A stretch of DNA of 64,000 bases from an uncultured Opitutia bacterium (lineage in GTDB: Bacteria > Verrucomicrobiota > Verrucomicrobiia > Opitutales > Opitutaceae): NCBI GenBank assembly GCA_903896015.1, contig CAITWF010000021.1, positions 1 to 64,000 of the forward strand, written 5' to 3'. The notes under the pieces are model-generated. The model did not search any database. It was not told the DNA's origin and saw only the letters and a list, made by a program, of their open reading frames with translations. Position 1 is the first letter of the stretch. Each line of letters begins with the position of its first letter. Below are positions 55,023 to 64,000 of this stretch, piece by piece. A program made the position numbers and the translations under genes.

Positions 55023-55616
55023 ATGAAATTACTCCCGCGCGTCGCATCGGCCAGTCTCGCTGCCCTGCTGCTCTTCGTCGCGGGCTGTGGCACGGACGGC
55101 GGTGTCGCCGCGGCGAATCCCGCGATCCCGATTCCCGCCTCCACCGCGCAACTCCGCCCCGGCGACAGCCTCACGATCGCGCTGCTCGGTGTCCCCGACC
55201 CCACGACCAACGCCGTGCAGATAGACGATCAGGGCCTCATCAGCCTACCCTACGTCGGTGCGCTCATGGCCGCCGGCGTGAGCACCGCAGAGCTCTCGCA
55301 ACGCATCCGCGAAACTTACGTCGCAAAAAAAATCTACACGGTCGTCGACGTCTCGGTGAGCGTGACCGAGCGTTACGTCTACGTCGGCGGCGAAGTCCAG
55401 CATCCCGGCCGCATCATCTGGACCCCCGATCTCTCCGCCGCGAAGGCAATCCAGTCGGCCGGTGGCTTCACGCTCTACGCCAAGGAGACCGCCGTCAGCC
55501 TCGTTCGCGAAAAAAGCGCCTACACGATCGACGTGAAGCTCGCGCAAAAAAACCCGACCCAGGACCCAAGACTGATGCCCGGCGATTCGCTGCAAGTCTC
55601 GCGCTCGCCGTTCTAA
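55023..55616 (+). CDS. Wza-like polysaccharide export lipoprotein
   Basis: A 197-residue protein. A lipoprotein signal (MKLLPRVASASLAALLLFVAG followed by C) predicts an outer-membrane lipid anchor. LRPGDSLTIALLGVPD opens the polysaccharide biosynthesis/export domain, and YVYVGGEVQHPGRIIWTPDLS then AIQSAGGFTLYA form a SLBB-like ligand-binding part. It is shorter than full Wza (which has extra barrel helices). Exopolysaccharide or capsule export is inferred; no glycosyltransferase genes are adjacent. Confidence 0.85.
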   Translation: MKLLPRVASASLAALLLFVAGCGTDGGVAAANPAIPIPASTAQLRPGDSLTIALLGVPDPTTNAVQIDDQGLISLPYVGALMAAGVSTAELSQRIRETYVAKKIYTVVDVSVSVTERYVYVGGEVQHPGRIIWTPDLSAAKAIQSAGGFTLYAKETAVSLVREKSAYTIDVKLAQKNPTQDPRLMPGDSLQVSRSPF

Positions 55617-55636
55617 CGTTGGCTCGCACTTTTCCC

Positions 55637-56575
55637 ATGACGCTAACCCGCTGCTCGCTCAGGTGGCCGCTCGCCGCCGTTGTTTCGCTCCTAGTGGCGC
55701 TCGCTTCGCCGGCGCAAACACCTCCGGCATCCGCGCCCACCGTGCTGTTCATCGGCAACAGTTTCACGTTCGGCCGCAGCTCACCGGTTATGTATTATCG
55801 CCCGCAGACGGTCACCGATCTCAACGGCGAGGGCATCGGCGGCGTCCCGGCGCTCTTCAAGCTATTCGCCGATCAAGCTGGCCTCGACTATCGCGTCAGC
55901 CTGGAAACGTCGTCCGGTAAAAACTTCGACTTTCACCTCCAAAACAAAGTCACGCTGATCGGTCGCGCGTGGGACATCGTCGTCATGCACGGCTACAGCA
56001 CCCTCGATCAGACGAAGCCGGGCGACCCCGCGGCGCTCGTGCAAACCGGCCGTCAGCTTGCGGAGTTGCTCCACGAGAAAAACCCGCGCGTCGACATTCG
56101 CGTGGTCGCCACGTGGTCGCGCGCCGATCTCACCTACCCGGAGAAGACCCACTGGCACGGCCAGCCCATCGAGCAAATGGCGCTCGACGTGCGCGCCGGC
56201 TATGACGCGCTCGCCGCCAGCACGCCGTTCATCCATGGGGTGATCCCGGTAGGCGAGGCCTGGAATCGCGCCTTCAAGATCGGCTTCGCCGATCCCAATC
56301 CCTACGACGGCATCGCGTTTGGCCAAATCGATCTCTGGACCCACGATCACTATCACGCGAGCGCGTTTGGCTACTACCTCTACGCCCTGCTCACCTTCGG
56401 CGACCTCACGAGCCTCGATCCACGCTCGCTCAGTAAGGAAGAGCGCGCAGCCGCGGATTTTGGTTTCTCGGCCGAGCAAACCGCGACGCTCCAACAAATC
56501 GCCTACGACGAACTCAGCGCGACGAAAGGCCGCGCGCCACTGAAGCCATTTACGCTAGTCAAACTGCCGCGCTGA
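55637..56575 (+). CDS. secreted SGNH/GDSL-like hydrolase (DUF4886-type)
   Basis: From ATG 55637 a 312-residue protein with an N-terminal signal peptide (ends near ASPAQT). The nucleophile block is FIGNSFTFG (the GNSF form of the GDS motif), and the C-terminal DHYHASAFGYYLYALLTFG carries an Asp-x-x-His dyad. A middle GGVPALFKLFADQAG and IVVMHGYSTLDQT fit the SGNH fold. Substrate, likely an acyl or sugar ester outside the cytoplasm, is not known. It begins 20 bp after the Wza-like gene, so they are probably cotranscribed. Confidence 0.78.
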   Translation: MTLTRCSLRWPLAAVVSLLVALASPAQTPPASAPTVLFIGNSFTFGRSSPVMYYRPQTVTDLNGEGIGGVPALFKLFADQAGLDYRVSLETSSGKNFDFHLQNKVTLIGRAWDIVVMHGYSTLDQTKPGDPAALVQTGRQLAELLHEKNPRVDIRVVATWSRADLTYPEKTHWHGQPIEQMALDVRAGYDALAASTPFIHGVIPVGEAWNRAFKIGFADPNPYDGIAFGQIDLWTHDHYHASAFGYYLYALLTFGDLTSLDPRSLSKEERAAADFGFSAEQTATLQQIAYDELSATKGRAPLKPFTLVKLPR

Positions 56576-56651
56576 AGCAGGGCACGTTATTCCTCACGCG
56601 CCGTTCGGGATCAACGTCCGCGCGGAAGCGGTGGATTAAGGAAAAGCCGCT

Positions 56652-57665
56652 CTACCCTTTGAACAGCGCCGCCATCTCCTTCGCGAAATACGTCAGGATC
56701 ATGTCCGCGCCCGCGCGCTTGATCGCGACGAGTGACTCGTGTCGTGTGCGCGCGAGATCGAGCCAGCCGAGCCGGGCCGCCGCGTGGATCTGCGAATATT
56801 CGCCGGAGACTTGGTAGGCGGCGACCGGCTTCTGCGTCGTGTTGCGCACCTCGCGGATGATGTCGAGATACGCACCGGCGGGTTTCACCATGAGAATGTC
56901 CGCACCTTCGATCGCATCGAGATGCGCCTCCAGCACGGCTTCGCGCCGGTTCGCGGGGTTCATCTGGTAGGTCGCCTTGCTGAGCAACTTTGTGCCGGCC
57001 GCCTGCGCGCTGCCGACCGCCTCGCGAAACGGGCCGTAGTACGCCGAATTGTATTTCGCAGAGTAAGCCATGATGCCCGTGCCCGCGCAGCCCGCGCTAT
57101 CGAGCGCCTGGCGGATGGCGCCCACGCGGCCGTCCATCATGTCGCTCGGCGCCACGAGATCCACGCCCGCGCGCGCCTGCATCACGGCCATCTTCGCGAG
57201 AATGCCGACCGTGCGATCGTTTTCGACGTCGTCGCGCGCCGTGTTGAGCACGCCGTCGTGCCCGTGACTCGTGTAGGGATCGAGCGCGACATCGGTGATC
57301 ACGACCAACTCGGGCACCGCTTTCTTCACGGCGCGCACAGCGCGGAGGACGAGCGTCTCCTCGTTGAGCGCCTGCGTGCCCTCGTCATCCTTGAGTTTCG
57401 GATCGAGTTTCGGAAAGAGCGCCACGGCCGGCACGCCAAGTTTGTAGATTGCGCGGCATTCCTTCACGAGGTCCGCGATGTTCAGACGGAACACGCCCGG
57501 CATCGACTTGATTTCCTCGGGCTTCGACTTGCCGTCGACGACGAAGAGCGGAGCAATGAAGTCCGCCGGTCGCAGCACTGTTTCCTCGACCAGTGCACGC
57601 AGGGCGGGCGTGCGGCGCAGCCGCCGGGGGCGTTGGGTGAGATCCAATTTAAAATTCTCGGCCAT
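56652..57665 (-). CDS. hemB: delta-aminolevulinic acid dehydratase (porphobilinogen synthase)
   Basis: A 337-residue enzyme joining two 5-aminolevulinate molecules in haem synthesis. The two Schiff-base lysines are in MAYSAKYNSAYYGP (about residue 203) and ADILMVKPAGAYLDI (about residue 255). TDVALDPYTSHGHDG and LVAPSDMMDGRVGAIR are standard. The cysteine-rich zinc loop found in some families is not evident, suggesting a magnesium-type metal arrangement. Same strand as the pectinesterase-like gene, 97 bp upstream of it; its own promoter is likely. Confidence 0.95.
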   Translation of the reverse strand: MAENFKLDLTQRPRRLRRTPALRALVEETVLRPADFIAPLFVVDGKSKPEEIKSMPGVFRLNIADLVKECRAIYKLGVPAVALFPKLDPKLKDDEGTQALNEETLVLRAVRAVKKAVPELVVITDVALDPYTSHGHDGVLNTARDDVENDRTVGILAKMAVMQARAGVDLVAPSDMMDGRVGAIRQALDSAGCAGTGIMAYSAKYNSAYYGPFREAVGSAQAAGTKLLSKATYQMNPANRREAVLEAHLDAIEGADILMVKPAGAYLDIIREVRNTTQKPVAAYQVSGEYSQIHAAARLGWLDLARTRHESLVAIKRAGADMILTYFAKEMAALFKG

Positions 57666-57762
57666 GGTGAAAACGCCAGACTAGAGCAGGCCCGCGCCGC
57701 ACCTGCCACTCGATTCTGGCCGCAAGCTTTGCCAAACGCCGCCTATTTCTTGCGGCACGCCG

Positions 57763-60141
57763 CTACTTCGCCGCCGAATAGGAGATCGCGATGCGACTGT
57801 AAATATTGGAGCTGCCGCGCGGCCAGGCGACCCCCGCGCCGCCGAACCGATTCGGGGCAATCGTGCCCGTGAGCGACAGCGTTTCCCCGTCCACGTCGTT
57901 GCTGCCCGTTGCAGCGATCGTCGCGCCGCTGACTTTGATCGTAAGGTGCGTCGTGGGCTTGAACACGCCCGACACCGCCTGCTTGTCGTCGAGCGGCGAG
58001 CCCACGCCGTTTTCGATTTTGTAGAATTGAAACACGCATTTTCCGGTCGCCTGATTAGTGCGCCAGAAGCGAAGCGCGTAGCCGTTCTTCGTGCGCGGAT
58101 CGAATTTGATGTAGATGTCGGCGTGAAGGTTTCGCTCGCCCGTGTCGGCCGGTGAGCCGGGGATCGAGAAGCCCGTGCCCTCGGTTTTTTCCGGAGCCAT
58201 CACCAGATCGATCTCCATGTCGCCACAGTCGGCGGCCTGCTGGTAGAGCAACGCGCCGGGCGTCGTGGGGCGAATGCCGTAGCCGTCGATGAGCTTGTCT
58301 CCGGTGACGACGGTCCAGTTGCCCGCCACCGCCCACTGACCGCTCGCATACGAGGTGTTTTCCGCCGTCGGAAAATTGCGGAAACTCGGCGACACGTTCA
58401 ACGACGGCACCTCCTCGGCCGCGATCGGTTTGGACGCAACGGCTACGATGGCGGGGCCGGGTTCGCTGATGTTGTGCTTGGGCCGCAACGTGGCCTTCAG
58501 GAATTTTCCCACATCGCCCGAGGTGAGTGTGTAGTCTGCGAGCGGCTTGTCGCCACGGCTGAGCGCCACCTCGCGCGCGTTCGCGCCTGCCGCATCATCG
58601 CAGATTGACCACGCGACGAATGACTGATCGGTTTTGCCGCCGAGATTCAACGCGTAACTAAGGCGCACTTTCCCGCCAGCCGGCGCGCCGAGTGTCGGCC
58701 CGGCAATTACCGCGGGCGGATCGATAAACTTCGGCTCAACGTAGACGTGCGCGGTCGCGAAGAAGCCGTTTGAAGCCGTGGCGTCGATCGAAACCCATTG
58801 GGCACGATCGGTCGTATTGCGCCCGGTCACGACCACGCCCGGCCCCGATGTGCGGCTGAGTGAAATGAGATCGGATTTCGTCGACCAGGCGATCGTCGGA
58901 TCGGTCGCACGTGCCGGAACGACGGTCGCCCCGAGCGTCGCACCCGGGCCGCCCGTGCGGATCGTCGGCGCGCCGCCCGTGAGCGTGATCCGAAACGGTA
59001 AATCGCCCTGCCCCGCGGTTTCGTACCTTTCGCGCACGCCCGCCGGATCCCAGTTGTCGACGGCGCCGTTGATGGGCGCGCGCAGGAGGTTCCACGGGTT
59101 GAACGCCACGCGTTCGTGCTCGGTGAGTTCGCGGCCGCAGTCGAAGGTGCGCGGCCCGACCGTGCCGTCGGCGATCACTGCGGGTTTCCCGTCGGGAGTT
59201 TTCACGCGATACGTGAGCGAATACTGGCTCGGGCGCGGACTGACTTTGCCGCGCGACCACGTCGTATTTTCCGGCACTACGGAGTCGATGAGTGCGACCG
59301 GACGCGCGGCGCTGCCGAACTCCACTTTGTAGAACTCCATCCCGCGCGAGGCTTCGAAGCGGCACCGGAAGAACACGCAGTTTGACGACGACATCACCCC
59401 GCGCCCCGTCGGATAGACGAGCGTCGAATCCTCCCACACCGCCATCTGCCCGCCGCCGATCCAGTCATCGGTGCCCTCGATATAGACATTTCTGAAATAG
59501 GCGCGCGTCGTCCGGATGAAAGTCGTGTCGAGCCGGCTGAGAAACGCGACGTTGTCGTAGACGTGCTTGTCGCCCTGCGCCTGCAACGCGACCGCCTGCG
59601 TGATCACGTCAGAGCGCTTCGTGAGATTCTTCCGCGCGTCACCGGGATAGTCGTAGTCGGTGTTGCAGGAGTTGAGGACCGTCAGGTTGCGCAGGTTGAA
59701 GCCGGTGGCGTTGACGTCGAGGATGTAGCCGTTGTCGTCAGCGCCCTGCATGAGCCCACGGTTGTCGGCGAGCACGACGGCGCGGCGGTTGTTCGTGAGG
59801 CCGAGAAACGTGAGCCAGTCTTTCGTGATGCGCAGACTCGGCGTGCGCGAAGCGATGCTCGGCAGCTGATATACGCCCGGCTTGATCCCGATCACCGTCG
59901 GCGTCTCTGCGGTGCCCGCGGGCGCAGCCGCGTAGGCGGCTTGGAGCGTCCGATATTTCTTCGCCGCCGGATCGTCCTGTGGCAAATCGCCGTCGACCAG
60001 CAGATCGTAGTTCAGTTTCGCCGAATCGATCGTCGCGACGATCGGTTCGGGGCTGCCGTTCATGCGGTCCTGTGCGTGGGCGAAGCGCGTCGAAAGAAGC
60101 AAAACCACGGCGGCCACGCCCGAACGGAGGGAAGTTTTCAT
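57763..60141 (-). CDS. secreted pectinesterase-like protein with C-terminal beta-sandwich
   Basis: From ATG 60139-60141 a 792-residue protein with a signal peptide (VLLLSTRFAHAQ). The first about 400 residues resemble a CE8 pectinesterase beta-helix: YRTLQAAYAAAP, GIKPGVYQL, LTFLGLTNNRRAVVL and DTTFIRTTRAYFRNVYIEGTDDWIGGG, the last equivalent to the enzyme GTVDFIFG block but with Asp and Trp substitutions. The Ig-like middle and the final 200 residues (GNWTVVTGD to YGIRPTTPG, then HADIYIKFDPRTKNGYALRF) form carbohydrate-binding beta-sandwich parts. Catalysis is uncertain; a plant-polysaccharide target is likely. Confidence 0.75.
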   Translation of the reverse strand: MKTSLRSGVAAVVLLLSTRFAHAQDRMNGSPEPIVATIDSAKLNYDLLVDGDLPQDDPAAKKYRTLQAAYAAAPAGTAETPTVIGIKPGVYQLPSIASRTPSLRITKDWLTFLGLTNNRRAVVLADNRGLMQGADDNGYILDVNATGFNLRNLTVLNSCNTDYDYPGDARKNLTKRSDVITQAVALQAQGDKHVYDNVAFLSRLDTTFIRTTRAYFRNVYIEGTDDWIGGGQMAVWEDSTLVYPTGRGVMSSSNCVFFRCRFEASRGMEFYKVEFGSAARPVALIDSVVPENTTWSRGKVSPRPSQYSLTYRVKTPDGKPAVIADGTVGPRTFDCGRELTEHERVAFNPWNLLRAPINGAVDNWDPAGVRERYETAGQGDLPFRITLTGGAPTIRTGGPGATLGATVVPARATDPTIAWSTKSDLISLSRTSGPGVVVTGRNTTDRAQWVSIDATASNGFFATAHVYVEPKFIDPPAVIAGPTLGAPAGGKVRLSYALNLGGKTDQSFVAWSICDDAAGANAREVALSRGDKPLADYTLTSGDVGKFLKATLRPKHNISEPGPAIVAVASKPIAAEEVPSLNVSPSFRNFPTAENTSYASGQWAVAGNWTVVTGDKLIDGYGIRPTTPGALLYQQAADCGDMEIDLVMAPEKTEGTGFSIPGSPADTGERNLHADIYIKFDPRTKNGYALRFWRTNQATGKCVFQFYKIENGVGSPLDDKQAVSGVFKPTTHLTIKVSGATIAATGSNDVDGETLSLTGTIAPNRFGGAGVAWPRGSSNIYSRIAISYSAAK

Positions 60142-60272
60142 AGAGTCATCGGGTTGGGCGACGTGCGGACGCAGGACGTTTGTCTCCCGCCAAAGGTGCG
60201 TCCGGTTTCGGAGGCAAAAAAAACTTGTTCCGCTGCGCCGAAATTTTGGCAAACCTCCATCCTCTCCCTTTC

Positions 60273-61664
<1,392 letters not shown>

Positions 61665-61749
61665 GGCGACCGCCGGTGATGAGGACCAAGCCGCCGGAGC
61701 CCACGTAATTTCGAACGCGAGTAACAGCTGCCTTCGTCGAACGTTTCCG

Positions 61750-62640
61750 TCATCTTGCTAGCTCCCGGCGAATATCGGCAGCGATGGTGTTCGTCGCGTC
61801 GAGAGCGGTCCGGACCGCGGTCATCAAAACGAAGCCATGGATGAGATTCGGAAATTCGCGGTATGAGATGCGTGTCCCCGCCGCCTGGAGTCGATCGGCG
61901 TAGTTCCGCGCCTCGCCACGCAGCACGTCGAACCCGGCCGTGTAGATGAGCGCCGGCACGTCGGAAAACTGCGCGGAAAATCGAGGCGACACGCGCAGGT
62001 CCCGCACGTCGCCGCCCCCGAGATAGTGGCCGAGATACCAGTCGACCGTCGATCGCTTGAGGAGGTAGCCGGTGGCGAAGTTGCGATACGACTCCGTCGA
62101 ACACGTGAGGTCGAGCGCCGGGTAGATGAGCACTTGCAGCCAGGGGCGTCGGGCGTCCTGGCGCGTCTCAAGAGCGATGACCGCGCTCAAGTTCCCACCG
62201 GCGCTGTCGCCCGCGACGGCGACCCGCTCGGGGTCCATCCCGAAATCCTCCGCGCGAGACAGGACGAAACGGGCCGCGATGGCCGCGTCCTCGGCCGCTG
62301 CGGAGAACGGATGCTCGGGGCGAGCCTCCGGCAGAGGCCGTCATGCATCGCGATGCTGCCCGTCACCCATCCGCCGCCGTGAAAATAGAGGATGCCGGCC
62401 GACGGAGATGCGACCTCTGGTCGGCACGTAGAGACGCGCTGGGAGATTTCCGGTCGGCGAAGGGATCGCGCGGTCCACGTGATCGACCGACGGTGTCGGC
62501 AGGCTCCACGCGAGAACATCCGTCATCAGGTGCGCACGCGCAGTTACCGGAGGAAACGCCGTCAACTCCGACCGGCACGTAAGGTCGGAAAGCCGGAGCA
62601 TCGCCGCGATTTCCGAGTCAAGAGTTCGGCCGTCGATCGG
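61750..62640 (-). pseudogene. HSL-type alpha/beta hydrolase (lipase/esterase), disrupted
   Basis: Fragments of one esterase lie in successive minus-strand frames: LDSEIAAMLRLSDL with a PPVTARAHLMTD segment, then LYVPT; after a frameshift near 62420, AGILYFHGGGWVTGSI with HDGLCRRLA; after another near 62320, PEHPFSAAAEDAA and DPERVAVAGDSAGGNLSAV (nucleophile Ser), on to the His block ending PNLIHGFVL. Between CRRLA and PEHP the family normally has about 15 more residues (VVSVDYRLA), so a small deletion is also present. With two frameshifts and a deletion it should be non-functional. Fold and motifs (HGGGW, GDSAGG) are clear. Confidence 0.78.
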
Positions 62641-62900
62641 TGCGGCGTGCGAAGCGCGCGAGGCGCGTGCGGATAAATCGTGTTCCGATGAGAATCCCGA
62701 AACCCCTGTCGCTCAAGAGCGCCCCGAATGCGGGCAAATGGGTCGAGGCCTCGTATCATTGGCTCCTCATTATACCTACCGCTTCAATGAACCGAGCACT
62801 GCGCGCCGACAGCGGAAGGAGGTGGGGCTGTTTCAACGGGTGAAAACGAAGTCATGTGAGCGCCGGGCATTTGCTCGCCGCCGAGTCGCGCAGCGATCGC

Positions 62901-63299
62901 TCATGTTTTTGGCTTCGCCTCTTCCGCCTTTTCACTCGGCTTGCGCTTCGCGTTCCAATCGAGCTTCAACGCCTCGCCGCCGTCGCGGCCGGGGGCTTCG
63001 ATGGTCCCCTTGATCGTGTCGCCATCAAGTTTGCCGTAATACTTCACCACATACTTGCTGCCGCCGAGATCTCGCACGACATCGAACGCGATCACGTCGT
63101 CTTGGAGGGAGGCGTTACTGATCGCGGTATCGCCAAATTGATTCGAGTAGGCGCCGGCGAGTTTGCCCGCCTTCGCTTCGAGTTTGAGCGTGGTTGCGAT
63201 TCCGCCGTTCGGCGAGCGGGTGGTCCATGTCCACGTCCCGGTGGGATCGGCGGCGAGCACGGCGGACGCCGCACCGACCGCCACGAACAGGGAAATCAT
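62901..63299 (-). CDS. secreted hypothetical protein, 132 aa
   Basis: A signal peptide (MISLFVAVGAASAVLAA) precedes a beta-rich domain (GTWTWTTRSPNGGIATTLKL, then DVIAFDVVRDLGGSKYVVKY and GDTIKGTIEAPGRDGG) that reads like a small lipocalin-like or OB-type barrel. A Lys/Pro-rich tail follows. No enzyme motif is seen. It lies 11 bp downstream of the next gene on the same strand. Confidence 0.7.
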   Translation of the reverse strand: MISLFVAVGAASAVLAADPTGTWTWTTRSPNGGIATTLKLEAKAGKLAGAYSNQFGDTAISNASLQDDVIAFDVVRDLGGSKYVVKYYGKLDGDTIKGTIEAPGRDGGEALKLDWNAKRKPSEKAEEAKPKT

Positions 63300-63310
63300 G
63301 CGAAGGGTTT

Positions 63311-63763
63311 TTATGGTCGGGACTGTATTGGAGGCTGATGTTTTAATCCGCCGCGCGTAGCGGAGGCGGGGGAAAGGGGTCGGGCGCGTGTGCGCTTTTT
63401 TGGTGACGGGACGACGCCGAGGCGCGCGTCGTGTCGCCGGACGAGACGAACCAACCTCTCAGCCTTCTGCTCAAACGAATCCGCTGACTCGCTTAAATAA
63501 AGCCATTTCGGTAAAACCGGATGCGGCACCAAGCCGGGAATCACCGCGATCAACGAAGCATGATGCGGTCGTTCCGTGGCAACCAGCACGCCGCTCCACG
63601 GCTCGTGCTTTGCCGCGAAACACAGCATCAACTTGCCGTCGAGATAGACCGCCTTGGTGCCGAACATCGAGCGCACGACAAACGTGGCCTCGGTCTCCAG
63701 CGGCTCCCAAAGCCACGCGTGAGGATGCACGCGTTCGACTCGGATTGGATTGGGCTCTCGCAT
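63311..63763 (-). CDS. conserved small protein, TfoX-like N-domain
   Basis: A 150-residue protein. ATFVVRSMFGTKAVYLDGKL is like the RxMFGxxxxY start of TfoX/Sxy N-terminal domains, and GVLVATERPHHASL, PKWLYLSESADSFEQKAERL and VRRHDARLGVVPSPKK form a conserved-looking remainder. The Arg/Pro-rich final 30 residues are probably non-structured. Function unknown; competence-related TfoX itself has a second domain that is absent here. Confidence 0.6.
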   Translation of the reverse strand: MREPNPIRVERVHPHAWLWEPLETEATFVVRSMFGTKAVYLDGKLMLCFAAKHEPWSGVLVATERPHHASLIAVIPGLVPHPVLPKWLYLSESADSFEQKAERLVRLVRRHDARLGVVPSPKKRTRARPLSPASATRGGLKHQPPIQSRP

Positions 63764-63817
63764 TGCGATTTAATTTCCGTTTTAACGAGCCGCGCTCGGC
63801 GGCGGATGGGAGAAGTG

Positions 63818-64000
63818 TCAGGCTTTTCCACGCATCGGGACGGTCTTTCGAACTAGGACATCGATCAGCCGGCCATTTTTGGAGAATGTCCACTGAACTC
63901 CAATGACGAGGGGTTCTGGGAGAATTGGATGCTCTGCATACACGCGAACCGCGGGATCAATTGTGGGCACGACTTTCCACCCGTTGCTTTTGGCCCACCC
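63818..64000 (-). CDS. C-terminal part of a hypothetical protein (cut by window end)
   Basis: On the minus strand the frame is open from base 64000 and ends with TGA at 63818-63820, giving 60 residues: GWAKSNGWKVVPTIDPAVRV, then a segment rich in Val/Leu/Pro and ending RKTVPMRGKA. The composition is ordinary for a gene, but the domain cannot be named. It ends 54 bp before the TfoX-like gene on the same strand, so both may be in one transcript. Confidence 0.6.
   Translation of the reverse strand, partial: GWAKSNGWKVVPTIDPAVRVYAEHPILPEPLVIGVQWTFSKNGRLIDVLVRKTVPMRGKA

Overview
The window looks like a chromosomal segment of a high-GC member of the Verrucomicrobiota, most likely Opitutales/Opitutaceae. 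This is inferred from gene content and style: a complete FtsZ-containing division and cell-wall (dcw) cluster, an mDAP-type MurE, frequent GTG starts, few Shine-Dalgarno sites and tightly overlapping genes. No rRNA or species-specific marker is present, so the placement is an inference.

Layout. 1-2.6 kb (+): 3' end of pyrC, a CPBP membrane protease, thiL and tsaE. 2.6-8.5 kb (-): a gap-pgk-tpiA glycolytic operon and a GH13 alpha-glucan debranching-type enzyme. 8.6-14.5 kb: a histidine acid phosphatase, an AlkP-superfamily phosphodiesterase, mnmA, a pseudo-receiver/HDOD regulator and a LysE exporter. 14.5-18.4 kb (-): a TPR lipoprotein, a GspE/PilB ATPase with an adjacent stand-alone N-domain-like protein, and obg. 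18.9-36.2 kb (-): the dcw cluster, transcribed mraZ, 81-aa basic ORF, rsmH, ftsL-like, ftsI, murE, murF, mraY, 63-aa ORF, LysM protein, ftsW, murG, murB, ddl, ftsQ, ftsA, ftsZ. It is preceded by a four-repeat MraZ operator. murC and murD are absent from it.

36.2-42.0 kb is an accessory island. It holds a toxin-antitoxin-like pair, a multiply frameshifted SRAP (YedK/HMCES) pseudogene and an archaeal-type AAA ATPase with a nuclease-like C-terminus. The ATPase is preceded by three 43-bp palindromes spaced exactly 55 bp apart. A 49-bp inverted repeat (46/49 identical) brackets the block, and an IS5-family element with a -1 frameshift site lies just outside.

42.2-46.8 kb: ndh, a DUF971 protein, hisI, a thioesterase and a large low-complexity protein. 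47.0-52.5 kb is the most unusual locus: a compact YcaO-family protein, a 56-residue signal-peptide-bearing small protein 24 bp upstream of it, a 22-bp-periodic palindrome array, and a divergent hybrid sensor kinase with a propeller-like sensor, followed by a convergent NarL-type regulator. 52.7-64 kb: tRNA-Leu(GAG), pyrD, an acidic-tailed protein, a Wza-like export lipoprotein, an SGNH-like hydrolase, hemB, a pectinesterase-like secreted protein, cysS, a broken HSL-type esterase and small hypothetical genes.

How it fits together: most of the window is housekeeping (cell wall and division, glycolysis, tRNA maturation, pyrimidine, haem and histidine synthesis). The island and the YcaO locus are the places where new biology is most likely.
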